The translations under genes and the position numbers were made by a program. A DNA stretch of 51,972 nucleotides from Phenylobacterium sp. (GTDB taxonomy: Bacteria > Pseudomonadota > Alphaproteobacteria > Caulobacterales > Caulobacteraceae): assembly GCF_030651755.1 (NCBI RefSeq), contig NZ_JAUSBZ010000137.1, positions 1 through 51,972 of the forward strand, written 5' to 3'. Positions within the stretch are counted from its first letter, which is position 1, and each line of letters begins with the position of its first letter. This document shows positions 41,029-49,049 of this stretch, in pieces. The notes beneath the pieces are model-generated. The model was given only the letters and a program-made list of their open reading frames with translations, made no database searches and was not told the origin of the DNA.

Positions 41029-42831
41029 TCACACCAGCCGCTTGCCGGCGTCGTCGATGATGGAGCCGAGGTCGCGGGCTTCCTGGGCCAGGATCATCTC
41101 GTTGTGCGCCTTGCCCGACGGGATCATCGGGAAGCAGTTCTCTTCCTTGGTCACCCGGCAGTCGAACAGCACCGGACGGCGGACGGAGATCATCTCGGCG
41201 ATCTTGTCGTCCAGTTCGCCGGGATGCTCGGCCCGCAGGCCGACCGCGCCGAAGGCCTCAGCCATTTTCACGAAGTCCGGCAGGCTTTCGGAATAGGAGT
41301 GCGAATAGCGCTCCCCATGCAGCAACTGCTGCCACTGGCGGACCATGCCCATCCACTCATTGTTCAGGATGAAGATCTTGATCGGCAGGTCGTACTGAAT
41401 GGCCGTCGCCATCTCCTGCATGGTCATCTGCACGCTGGCGTCGCCGGCGATGTCGATGACCAGGGAGTCCGGGTGGGCGATCTGCACGCCGACGGCGGCC
41501 GGCAGGCCATAGCCCATGGTGCCCAGGCCGCCGGAGGTCATCCAGCGGTTGGGGTCTTCGAAGCGGAAGTACTGGGCGGCCCACATCTGGTGCTGGCCGA
41601 CCTCGGTGGTGATGTAGACGTCCTTGTCCTTGGCGTGGTGATACAGCCGCTCGACCGCCTGCTGCGGCTTGATGAGCTTGGAGTCCGGCGTGTAGGCGAA
41701 GCAGTCCCGCGCCCGCCAGACCTCGATCTGCTTCCACCATTCGTCCAGCGCAGTCTTGTCCACCGACAGGCGCATGGCCTTCCAGGCGGCGATCATGTCC
41801 TCCAGCACGCTGGCGGCGTCGCCGACAATGCCCACGTCGCAGCGGACGTTCTTGCCGATCGACGAGGCGTCAATGTCCACATGGATCTTGCGCGAGGTGG
41901 GCGCAAATGCGTCCAGCCGGCCGGTGACCCGGTCATCGAACCGGGCGCCCAGGGCCACCATCACGTCGCAGTCGTGCATGGCGTGGTTGGCCTCGAAGCT
42001 GCCGTGCATGCCCAGCATGCCCAGCCACTTGGGGTCTGCGGCCGGGAAGGCGCCCAGGCCCATCAGGGTCGAGGTCACCGGCGCGCCAGTCAGTTCGGCG
42101 AACTCCCGCAGGAGTTCCGACGCCCTGGGGCCGGCATTGATGACGCCGCCGCCGGTATAGAGGATCGGCCGGCGCGACTGGGCGATCAGGGTGACGGCTT
42201 CGGCGATGCGGCCGGCGTCGCCCTTGACCTGGGGGCGGTAGTCATGGGCGTGGGTGACGGCCTGTGGGCCCTGGTAGGCCGCCTTGCCGAACTGCACGTC
42301 CTTGGGGATGTCGATGACCACCGGGCCAGGGCGGCCCGAGGTGGCGATGTGGAAGGCCTCGTGCATGATGCGCGGCAGGTCGTCGACGTTCTTGACCAGA
42401 TAGTTGTGCTTGGTGATCGAGCGGGTGATGCCGATCGTGTCGCACTCCTGGAAGGCGTCGGTGCCGATCAGATGGGTGGCCACCTGGCCGGTGATGACCA
42501 CCAGCGGAATGGAGTCCATCAAAGCATCGACGATGCCGGTGACGGCGTTGGTCGCGCCGGGCCCCGAGGTGACCAGGACGACGCCGGGCTTACCGGTGGA
42601 GCGGGCGTAGCCTTCGGCCGCGTGGGTCGCGCCCTGTTCATGGCGGACCAGGATGTGACGCAGGCGCGGCTCGGCGAACAGCGCGTCATAGATCGGCAGC
42701 ACCGCCCCGCCCGGATAGCCGAACAGGACCTCTACGCCCTGGTCGATGAGCGAGCGGACGACGATCTCGGCGCCGCTCATCATCTCGGTGTCGGCGGCTT
42801 CGGGGGCGGTGATGGTCTGGTGGGCGGTCAT
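41029..42831 (-). CDS. ilvB: Acetolactate synthase large (catalytic) subunit
   Basis: Thiamine-diphosphate enzyme of 600 residues that makes acetolactate or acetohydroxybutyrate, the first common step of valine, leucine and isoleucine synthesis. Three domains: the pyrimidine-binding domain with the catalytic Glu region (FGYPGGAVLPIYDAL, HEQGATHAAEGYAR), a central FAD-binding domain, and the diphosphate-binding domain (VIDIAGDASVQMTMQEMATAIQYDLPIKI). Length is normal. The start at 42831 follows a leader with a peptide and terminator, so expression is controlled by attenuation. The small subunit ilvH lies 490 bp downstream. Confidence 0.97.
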   Translation of the reverse strand: MTAHQTITAPEAADTEMMSGAEIVVRSLIDQGVEVLFGYPGGAVLPIYDALFAEPRLRHILVRHEQGATHAAEGYARSTGKPGVVLVTSGPGATNAVTGIVDALMDSIPLVVITGQVATHLIGTDAFQECDTIGITRSITKHNYLVKNVDDLPRIMHEAFHIATSGRPGPVVIDIPKDVQFGKAAYQGPQAVTHAHDYRPQVKGDAGRIAEAVTLIAQSRRPILYTGGGVINAGPRASELLREFAELTGAPVTSTLMGLGAFPAADPKWLGMLGMHGSFEANHAMHDCDVMVALGARFDDRVTGRLDAFAPTSRKIHVDIDASSIGKNVRCDVGIVGDAASVLEDMIAAWKAMRLSVDKTALDEWWKQIEVWRARDCFAYTPDSKLIKPQQAVERLYHHAKDKDVYITTEVGQHQMWAAQYFRFEDPNRWMTSGGLGTMGYGLPAAVGVQIAHPDSLVIDIAGDASVQMTMQEMATAIQYDLPIKIFILNNEWMGMVRQWQQLLHGERYSHSYSESLPDFVKMAEAFGAVGLRAEHPGELDDKIAEMISVRRPVLFDCRVTKEENCFPMIPSGKAHNEMILAQEARDLGSIIDDAGKRLV

Positions 42832-42865
42832 GGCAGTGGCCTTCTTAGGCTGGCCTTCAGGGCAA

Positions 42866-42889
42866 TAAAAAAGGCCCGCTGGGGGGCCT
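42866..42889 (-). terminator. Attenuator terminator upstream of ilvB
   Basis: On the minus strand AGGCCC (42889-42884) pairs with GGGCCT (42877-42872) around CCCAGC, directly followed by TTTTTTA. It is a classic rho-independent terminator, about 35 bp before the ilvB start and downstream of a leader peptide. Confidence 0.88.
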
Positions 42890-42896
42890 GGTGCAA

Positions 42897-42940
42897 GCGA
42901 CCTCGTTCGCGCCGATCGAAATCGGCCCGTCTAAGGTCGC
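42897..42940 (-). promoter_or_regulatory. Leader RNA pairing segments of the ilv attenuator
   Basis: GCGACCT, at the end of the leader-peptide frame (complement of 42934-42940), can pair with AGGTCGC (complement of 42897-42903), just before the terminator stem. Between them GCCGAT-N4-ATCGGC (42911-42926) forms a local hairpin. A ribosome stalled in the leader peptide would cover the first segment and change which hairpins form, the usual logic of attenuation. The exact switching was not computed. Confidence 0.6.
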
Positions 42941-42999
42941 CACTTAAGTACGATGCTGACGCGCACGCGCGTTCTCCAGATATAGGGTTTCCCGCTCAT
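42931..42999 (-). CDS. ilv leader peptide
   Basis: A 22-residue frame: MSGKPYIW, then RTRVRVSIVLKW, ending Arg-Pro-stop. It contains an isoleucine early and a Val-x-Val-Ser-Ile-Val-Leu cluster, so translation should stall when branched-chain amino acids are short. It starts 20 bp after the miaA stop, ends 100 bp before ilvB, and sits upstream of a terminator. Transcription attenuation of ilvBN has been reported in Caulobacter crescentus, which fits. Confidence 0.82.
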   Translation of the reverse strand: MSGKPYIWRTRVRVSIVLKWRP

Positions 43000-43019
43000 C
43001 GCATGCTCACGCCGGGGCG

Positions 43020-43940
43020 TCAAGGCGCGCTCCGAGCAAGAAACTGCCTCCATTGCGCCTCGGGCTCGGTCTCCGTGACCCGGGGCCAGTCCGGCGTCTG
43101 GTTGCGGAACCAGGTGGCCTGGCGCTTGGCGTAGCGGCGGGTTTCCTGCTGGGCGGCGGCCAGCGCGGCCTCCCGGTTCATCTGGCCCGCCCGCCATGCG
43201 GTGATCTCCCGCAGCCCCAGGGCCTTCATCACCGGCAGGGCGGGATCAAGGTCACGGGCGAGCAGGGCCGAAACCTCGTCGAGCGCCCCGGCCGCGAACA
43301 TGGCGGCCAGGCGGGCGTCGCAGCGGCCATAGAGCGCCTCGCGGGGCGGATCGACGACGAGGCCCCGCCAATCCTCCGCCGCCAGCGGCGACGTGGTGGC
43401 CGACTGCAGGTCGGACAGGGCCTGGCCGGTGGCGAGATAGACCTCCCAGGCGCGCACCAGCCTCTGACGGTCGCCAGACGCGATTCGGGCCGCCGCCGCC
43501 GGATCGACCTGCGCCAGCTCATCGCGGAAGGCGGCCTCACCCAGGGTGTCGAAGGCCGCGCTGGCCTGTTCGCGGACCTGCGGCGGCGCGTTCGGGATTT
43601 CCGCCAGGCCGTGAGTCAGGCCGCGGAAGTAGAGCCCCGTGCCGCCTACCAGGATCGCAGGTCGTCCCCGATCCCGGATCGCCGCGATGATTGGCAGGGC
43701 CGCGCGCAGCCAGCGTCCCACCGACCAGGCTTCTGCGCCGTCAGCCACGCCGAACAGGTGATGCGGCGCCTGGGCCATCTCTTCTGGCGTCGGCCGGGCG
43801 CTGAGAATCGTCAGGTCGCGGTAGAGCTGGATGGAGTCGGCATTGATGATCTCGCCGCCAATTTCCCCGGCCAGGCGCAGGGAGATCGCCGTCTTGCCGC
43901 TTGCCGTCGGCCCGCCGATCAGCCAGATGCGGGGCTCCAT
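43020..43940 (-). CDS. miaA: tRNA dimethylallyltransferase MiaA
   Basis: Adds an isopentenyl group to A37 of tRNAs reading UNN codons. It has 306 residues. P-loop GGPTASGKT at 9-17, then [11 protein letters not shown] with the conserved Asp, and [14 protein letters not shown]. The C-terminal part ([24 protein letters not shown]) is characteristic of MiaA. The start is the ATG at 43940; the longer open frame is antisense to serB. This start overlaps the serB start on the other strand within CCATGG. The promoter of the ilv leader must lie within the 3' part of this gene or just after it. Confidence 0.96.
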   Translation of the reverse strand: MEPRIWLIGGPTASGKTAISLRLAGEIGGEIINADSIQLYRDLTILSARPTPEEMAQAPHHLFGVADGAEAWSVGRWLRAALPIIAAIRDRGRPAILVGGTGLYFRGLTHGLAEIPNAPPQVREQASAAFDTLGEAAFRDELAQVDPAAAARIASGDRQRLVRAWEVYLATGQALSDLQSATTSPLAAEDWRGLVVDPPREALYGRCDARLAAMFAAGALDEVSALLARDLDPALPVMKALGLREITAWRAGQMNREAALAAAQQETRRYAKRQATWFRNQTPDWPRVTETEPEAQWRQFLARSAP

Positions 43941-44832
43941 GGAAATCGCTCTCACCCTTGTCAGTCCGCAGGAGGCCGCGCTCGCCGCGGCCACCGTCCA
44001 ACTCACCCAAGCGCTCGCAGGCGCGCAGGCCCGCGTCAAGGAACCCCGGCCGCTGGGGCCCGGCGCGGTGGACCTGTCGGTGGAGGCCCAAGCCATCGCG
44101 CCGGTGCGCGCCGCTGTGCAGGCCGCCCTCTCGGACCTGCCGGTGGACGCCTGCGTCCAGCCCTGGGCGGGACGGCGCAAGCGGCTGCTGATCGCCGACA
44201 TGGATTCCACCATCATCGGCTGTGAGTGCATCGACGAACTGGCCGACTTCGCCGGCGTGAAGGACAAGGTCTCGGAGATCACCGAGCGGGCCATGCGTGG
44301 CGAGCTGGATTTCGAGGCGGCCCTGCGCGAGCGGGTGGCCATGCTGAAGGGGCTGCCGCTCTCAGACCTCCAGCGGGCCTATGATGAGCGCGTCCGGCTT
44401 AATCCAGGCGCCCGGACCCTGGTGCGGACCATGGCGGCCGGCGGCGCGCGCTGCGTGCTGGTCTCCGGCGGCTTCACCTTCTTCACCAGCCGGGTGGCGC
44501 AGGCCGCGGGCTTTCACGCCCAGCGGGCCAACACCCTGATCGAAAACGGCGACGTCCTGGCCGGAGATGTGGGCGTCCCCATCCTGGGCCGTGAGGCCAA
44601 GCTGGCCGCCCTGCGCGAAGAGGCCGCCGCCATCGGCGCGGACCTGTCGGCGACGCTTGCCGTGGGCGATGGGGCCAACGATCTGGCGATGATCGAGGCT
44701 GCAGGACTCGGTGTCGCCTACCGGGCCAAGCCGGTGGTCGCCGCCCAGGCCCACGCCAAGGTCGATCACGCCGACCTGACGGCGCTGCTCTACTTCCAGG
44801 GCTTCACCGCCCAGGACTTTGTCACCGACTGA
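43939..44832 (+). CDS. serB: Phosphoserine phosphatase SerB
   Basis: Last step of serine synthesis, hydrolysing phosphoserine. It has 297 residues: a poorly conserved N-terminal ACT-like part (1-75) and the HAD core with catalytic Asp87 and Asp89 ([11 protein letters not shown]), then [12 protein letters not shown] and [15 protein letters not shown]. The start at 43939 ([10 protein letters not shown]) gives the expected length; it shares three bases with the miaA start on the other strand, so each promoter must lie inside the other gene. Followed by a HAD phosphatase after 49 bp. Confidence 0.95.
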   Translation: MEIALTLVSPQEAALAAATVQLTQALAGAQARVKEPRPLGPGAVDLSVEAQAIAPVRAAVQAALSDLPVDACVQPWAGRRKRLLIADMDSTIIGCECIDELADFAGVKDKVSEITERAMRGELDFEAALRERVAMLKGLPLSDLQRAYDERVRLNPGARTLVRTMAAGGARCVLVSGGFTFFTSRVAQAAGFHAQRANTLIENGDVLAGDVGVPILGREAKLAALREEAAAIGADLSATLAVGDGANDLAMIEAAGLGVAYRAKPVVAAQAHAKVDHADLTALLYFQGFTAQDFVTD

Positions 44833-44881
44833 AGCAGGCCTTGATTTCGCGCGGCCGGCGGCCTGGGCTAAGAGCCTGTCC

Positions 44882-45553
44882 ATGACCTTGCCGCGTCCCG
44901 TTTCCGCCGTCGTCTTCGATATGGATGGCCTGCTGATCGACTCCGAACGCCTGATGCTCCAGGCGATGCAGGGCGCGGCCCTGGCCCTGGGCCGGGACAT
45001 GCCCTTCCCGGTGTTCCAGAGCATGGTCGGCCTGACCCACGCCGCCAGCGACGGCATCCTCATCCGCCATTTCGGCGATGGCTTCGCGCTGGACGACTAT
45101 GTGGCCGATGTGCGGGCGCGGTTCGTCGAGGCTCACAACGCCGGCGTCGCCCTCAAGGCGGGCGTCATCGAGATGCTCGACCATCTGGACGCGGTCGGCG
45201 CCCCCCGGGCGGTGGCCACATCCTCGCGCATGCGATCGGTGGAGACCCACCTCGGCCATGCGGGCCTGCTCTCCCGGTTCGACGCCTTCATCACCGCCGA
45301 AAGCGTCACCCACGGAAAGCCGCACCCCGAGCCCTATCTGAAGGCGGCGGCCGCCCTGGGTATGGACCCCCGCGACTGCATCGCCCTGGAGGACAGCCAC
45401 AACGGGGTCCGCGCGGCGGCGGCGGCCGGCATGATGACCATCATGGTGCCCGACATGCTGGAGCCCAATGACGAGATGCGGGGTCTCTGCGTGCGCATCG
45501 CCCAGGACCTGCACGAGGTCCGTGACCTGCTGGCGGTGATGGTCGGCAAATGA
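44882..45553 (+). CDS. HAD-superfamily phosphatase (beta-phosphoglucomutase-like)
   Basis: Protein of 223 residues. Nucleophile Asp13 and acid Asp15 lie in VVFDMDGLLIDSE; a helical cap domain follows (about 20-90); later motifs are ATSSR (motif II), GKPHPEPYL (motif III Lys) and LEDSHNGVRAA (motif IV). This pattern fits the phosphoglucomutase/phosphatase subgroup (YniC, GS1-like). Substrate unknown; sugar phosphates are typical. It starts at the ATG at 44882, 49 bp after serB, and ends in a strong hairpin shared with hflC. Confidence 0.9.
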   Translation: MTLPRPVSAVVFDMDGLLIDSERLMLQAMQGAALALGRDMPFPVFQSMVGLTHAASDGILIRHFGDGFALDDYVADVRARFVEAHNAGVALKAGVIEMLDHLDAVGAPRAVATSSRMRSVETHLGHAGLLSRFDAFITAESVTHGKPHPEPYLKAAAALGMDPRDCIALEDSHNGVRAAAAAGMMTIMVPDMLEPNDEMRGLCVRIAQDLHEVRDLLAVMVGK

Positions 45554-45555
45554 AA

Positions 45556-45585
45556 AGCCCCCGATCCGGCTAAGGATCGAGGGCT
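45556..45585. terminator. Bidirectional terminator between HAD phosphatase and hflC
   Basis: A 12-bp stem with one mismatch, AGCCCCCGATCC (45556-45567) with GGATCGAGGGCT (45574-45585), loop GGCTAA. The A-run before it gives a T-run for minus-strand transcripts (hflC). Confidence 0.75.
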
Positions 45586-45608
45586 GATCGTCTTGGCGTC
45601 GCCGACGC

Positions 45609-46508
45609 TTATCGTGTTCCGCCCGGGCCCCGCTCGAAGTAGCGGAAGAAGGCGCTGTTGGGCGACAGGACCATGGTCGCGTCCCCCTGACCGATGGAGG
45701 CCTCATAGGCCTGCATCGACCGGTAGAAGGAGGCGAAGCCCGCATCCCGGCCAAAGCTGGTGGCGTAGATGCGCGTCCGTTGCGCATCGCCTTCGCCTCG
45801 GGTGCGGTCCGCGGTTTCCTGGGCCGTGGCCAGGGTGATGGTCACTTCCTTGTCGGCCTCGGCGATCCGTTCGCGCTTCTGCTGTTCGCCGACGGCGCGG
45901 ATCTGGGCGGCCTGCTGTTGGCGGGCGGTCTCCATCCGGCGGTAGGTGGCGGCCATGTTTTCCTGCGGCAGGTCGGCCCGGCGGATACGGACGTCGATCA
46001 CCTCGATGCCGAGCCGCGAGGACGCCGCCCGGGCGCGAACATCGGCCAGGGTGTTGGCCATGACGCCTGAGCGGGCGCCGGAGATGATGTCGCTGGAGGG
46101 CGCTGAACCCAGCACCTGGCGCAGGGAGGAGTTGACCAGTCGCTGAATACGGTCGCCAGCGGTCCGGTCGTCGCGCAGGGTGCGGTAGTACTGCAGGGGT
46201 TCGCTGATCCGGTAGCGGATGAAGGCGTCCACCACCAGGCGCTCCTGGTCGGCGGCGATGACCTCTTCCTCTTCGGTTTCGAGGGCGATGTTGCGCTTAT
46301 CGAACCGCAGCACCTGCTCCATGAAGGGGATCTTGACCTTCAGTCCCGCCGTGGCCTCGGAGCCCGCATTGACGACCCGGACGGGGTCGCCCAGACGGAC
46401 GACGATAGCCTGCTCGCGCTGATCAACGATGAAGAAGGTGTTGGCCAGCACGATCAGGGCCACCACCGCGGCGATGGCGTAGGGAATGTAGCGACGGTCC
46501 ATCATCAT
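45609..46508 (-). CDS. hflC: FtsH-protease modulator HflC
   Basis: SPFH/stomatin-family inner-membrane protein of 299 residues that forms a large cage with HflK around FtsH. An N-terminal helix (about 8-27) anchors it. The SPFH domain follows (FFIVDQREQAIVVRLGDP, FDKRNIALETEEEEVI), then a long charged helix (MAATYRRMETARQQQAAQI, EADKEVTITLATAQETADRT). Its start overlaps the end of hflK by 4 bp. Confidence 0.95.
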   Translation of the reverse strand: MMMDRRYIPYAIAAVVALIVLANTFFIVDQREQAIVVRLGDPVRVVNAGSEATAGLKVKIPFMEQVLRFDKRNIALETEEEEVIAADQERLVVDAFIRYRISEPLQYYRTLRDDRTAGDRIQRLVNSSLRQVLGSAPSSDIISGARSGVMANTLADVRARAASSRLGIEVIDVRIRRADLPQENMAATYRRMETARQQQAAQIRAVGEQQKRERIAEADKEVTITLATAQETADRTRGEGDAQRTRIYATSFGRDAGFASFYRSMQAYEASIGQGDATMVLSPNSAFFRYFERGPGGTR

Positions 46509-47692
46509 TGGCTGCTCCTCGCGCCGGGGGCGGCCGATCCGGTCTCAGCCGGAGTCGCGGTGACGTTCGGTGTTCCGGTCCGAGGCCGGAAGACGTCCGG
46601 CGGCAGGATGATCGGGGCGCTGGCGCCGTCGGAATCGACGATCACCTTGTTCGAGTTCTGCAGCACGCGCTGCATGGTCTCGATGTAAAGGCGCTCGCGG
46701 GTCACAGCCGGGGCGGACCGATATTCGGCATAGATTTGGTCGAAGCGCGCCGTCTCACCGGTGGCTTCCCGGACAGCCTGCTCGCGATAGGCCTCGCCGG
46801 CCTGGGTGATGCGCGCGGCGTCACCCTTGGCCTCGTTGACCACCCGGTTGAAGTAGGCCTCGGACTCGTTTCGGGCCGACTCGGCGTCCTGGCTGGCGTT
46901 GAACACGTCACGGAAGGCCGCGATGACCTCGGCCGGCGGGTCAGCATTGCGGATCTGGACCTCGACGACGCTGACGCCAGCGCCCCAGGAATCCAGGGTC
47001 TGCTGCATCAGTTCAGCCGCCTGGGCCTGCACCGGACCACGGCCGCGGGTCAGGATGAAGTCGAGCTGCGAGCGGCCGACAACTTCGCGCATGGCGCTTT
47101 CGGCCACGGCCTTAACCGACTCCTCAGGATCGCGGATGGTGAAGATGAACCGCGGAGCGTCCGCCACCCGCCAGGTGACGCTGAACTTCAGGTCGATGAT
47201 GTTCTCATCGCCGGTCAGCATCAGACTTTCCTGGGCGTTGGCCGATTCCGAGGTGCCGCCGATATCGATACGGTTCAGGGAGGTGACGGGCACCTTTTCG
47301 ACGCGCTCGATGGGGGCGGGCAGGGCGTAGTTCAGGCCAGGGCCAGCCGAGCGGGAATAGGCGCCGAAGGTGGTCACCACGGCCTGCTCGTTGGGCTGAA
47401 CGAGGTACAGGCCCGACAGCGCCCAAAGCGCGAAGGCCACGGCCGCGACCGCAGCTATGGCGCCGGGACGGATCTGATCGCCACCGGGCCCGCCGAAGAA
47501 CCGTCGAAGACGGGCCATGAGCTGCTCAAGCAGCACGTTCAGGTCAGGCTGAGGTCCGCGAGGTCCGCGGGGACCGCCGCCGCCAAGGCCGGGCCGCCTC
47601 GGGCCACCCGGTCCGCCGGAACCGCCGGAGCCGCCGCCTTGTTGTGGCGGGGTTCCCCAGGGGCCGGGATTTACGTTGTCATTCCAGGGCAT
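46505..47692 (-). CDS. hflK: FtsH-protease modulator HflK
   Basis: Partner of HflC, 395 residues. The cytoplasmic N-terminus is Gly/Pro-rich (PGPWGTPPQQ and GG repeats, residues 8-48), a known feature of HflK. A membrane helix (about 76-96) and an SPFH domain follow (YLVQPNEQAVVTTFGAYS), then a long helix and a Pro/Ala tail. The start at 47692 (MPWNDNVNPG) agrees with the family; the open frame extends to 47863 through the mrp upstream region. The ribosome site is weak (AAAAAGA). The divergent mrp gene starts 163 bp away. Confidence 0.95.
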   Translation of the reverse strand: MPWNDNVNPGPWGTPPQQGGGSGGSGGPGGPRRPGLGGGGPRGPRGPQPDLNVLLEQLMARLRRFFGGPGGDQIRPGAIAAVAAVAFALWALSGLYLVQPNEQAVVTTFGAYSRSAGPGLNYALPAPIERVEKVPVTSLNRIDIGGTSESANAQESLMLTGDENIIDLKFSVTWRVADAPRFIFTIRDPEESVKAVAESAMREVVGRSQLDFILTRGRGPVQAQAAELMQQTLDSWGAGVSVVEVQIRNADPPAEVIAAFRDVFNASQDAESARNESEAYFNRVVNEAKGDAARITQAGEAYREQAVREATGETARFDQIYAEYRSAPAVTRERLYIETMQRVLQNSNKVIVDSDGASAPIILPPDVFRPRTGTPNVTATPAETGSAAPGARSSQ

Positions 47693-47855
47693 TCTTTTTG
47701 TGCGTCGTCTTTCTGGGTCGCGTCGTCGGGGGACGTCGTTGGGGTCGGCGTATCTCGGCGCGGCCGCGATGTTCGGTCCGCAGGGGCGGACTTGTAAACC
47801 GGCGCTTACAGCCGGATATGTGACGGCCAAGCCGCCAAAGCAAGCCGAAGACGAC

Positions 47856-49049
47856 ATGAACACATCACGCCTGCCTGACCGCGACGCCCTGCTGGCTCAG
47901 CTCGAAGGGGTCATTGACCCTCGCAGCGGGAAGGGTCTGGTGAGCGCAGGGCTGGTCCAGGGCCTCTCGGTTCGCGCCGGCCGGGCCGGGTTCATGATGG
48001 AGGTGGCGCCAGGCCTGTTGGAGCTCTACGAACCCCTCCGCGCCCAGGCCGAAGCGGTCCTTCGACAGACGCCCGGGGTCGAACAGGCGCAGGTGGTGCT
48101 GACCAATGCCGAGGGCCATGGCGCCCCGCCGCCGCACCCGGCTCAGCGCACAGCCAAGGCGGCGTTAGACCCGCTCGCCGAGCCGCCTCTGGCGCCCGGG
48201 GTGACCCGGGTGCGCCGGGGGGCGCGGCTGGCGGCCGATCCCCAAGCCACCCCGTCGCCGCCCCCTGACGCCCTCCGGCCGGCCCATGTGCGCCGGGTGA
48301 TCGCCGTGGCCAGCGGCAAGGGCGGGGTGGGGAAGTCCACCGTGTCCGTCAGCCTGGCGGCCGCCTTTGCGGGTCTTGGTCTGCGGGTCGGTCTGCTGGA
48401 CGCCGACGTCTATGGTCCGTCGGCGCCGCGCATGCTGGGCGTGGATGGAGACCCGGAATACCATCCCGAAAAGAAGCTGATCCCCCTGGAGGCCTGGGGG
48501 ATCAAGGTCATGTCGATCGGCTTCATGGTCGACGAAGGCGCGCCGATGATCTGGCGCGGTCCCATGGCCTCCTCGGCGGTGCGCCAGATGATGCACGAGG
48601 TCGCCTGGGGCTCGGAAGAAGAACCCCTGGACGTCCTGATCGTCGACATGCCGCCGGGTACGGGCGACATCCAGCTGACCCTGATCCAGAAGATGAAGCT
48701 GGACGGCGTGGTCATCGTCACCACGCCGCAGGAGATCGCCCTGATCGACGCCCGGCGCGCCGCCTCCATGTTCCAGAAGACCGCGACACCGATCCTGGGC
48801 CTGATCGAGAACATGGCCTATTTCGCCGATCCGGCGACCGGAACCCCCATCCCGATCTTTGGCCAGGGGGGCGGCGCAATCGAGGCCGAACGGCTGGGCG
48901 TGCCGATGCTGGGGCAGATCCCCATCGACGTGGCCCTGCGTCAGGCCTGCGACGACGGTCGTCCCTTGGGCGCTACGGCGCCTGACAGCGGCCCGGCCAG
49001 GGCCTTCCGTCAGGCGGCCGCCATGCTGCGCGGGCGGCTGGGCCTCTAG
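47856..49049 (+). CDS. mrp: Mrp/ApbC P-loop ATPase, Fe-S cluster carrier family
   Basis: Cytoplasmic protein of 397 residues thought to carry or load Fe-S clusters. A MIP18-like domain (about 10-95) is joined by a Pro/Ala linker to the P-loop domain with a deviant Walker A SGKGGVGKS (153-161), then DADVYGPSAPRMLG, VDMPPGTGDIQLTL and ENMAYF. The CxxC that bridges a cluster in E. coli ApbC is absent: the segment reads FADPATGTPIPIFGQGG. The start at 47856 (MNTSRLPDRD) has GAAG upstream; the open frame reaches back to 47676 but is not family-like. Its TAG stop overlaps that of the convergent MFS gene inside CTAG. Confidence 0.93.
   Translation: MNTSRLPDRDALLAQLEGVIDPRSGKGLVSAGLVQGLSVRAGRAGFMMEVAPGLLELYEPLRAQAEAVLRQTPGVEQAQVVLTNAEGHGAPPPHPAQRTAKAALDPLAEPPLAPGVTRVRRGARLAADPQATPSPPPDALRPAHVRRVIAVASGKGGVGKSTVSVSLAAAFAGLGLRVGLLDADVYGPSAPRMLGVDGDPEYHPEKKLIPLEAWGIKVMSIGFMVDEGAPMIWRGPMASSAVRQMMHEVAWGSEEEPLDVLIVDMPPGTGDIQLTLIQKMKLDGVVIVTTPQEIALIDARRAASMFQKTATPILGLIENMAYFADPATGTPIPIFGQGGGAIEAERLGVPMLGQIPIDVALRQACDDGRPLGATAPDSGPARAFRQAAAMLRGRLGL

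Noticed and set aside
41104..43134. 676-codon open frame on the plus strand
   Set aside because: It lies antisense to ilvB and the ilv leader; composition is His/Asp/Gly-rich without domain motifs.
43000..43197. Longer form of the ilv leader frame (88 codons)
   Set aside because: The upstream part overlaps miaA antiparallel-free coding in another frame and is Pro/Gly/Arg-rich; the short 22-codon peptide fits attenuation.
43941..44342. N-terminal extension of MiaA
   Set aside because: Residues before MEPRIW are Ser/Ala/Arg-rich and antisense to serB; MiaA begins directly before the P-loop.
47676..47855. N-terminal extension of Mrp to the start of the open frame
   Set aside because: The added 60 residues are antisense to the hflK start region and unlike the family; similarity starts at the ATG at 47856.
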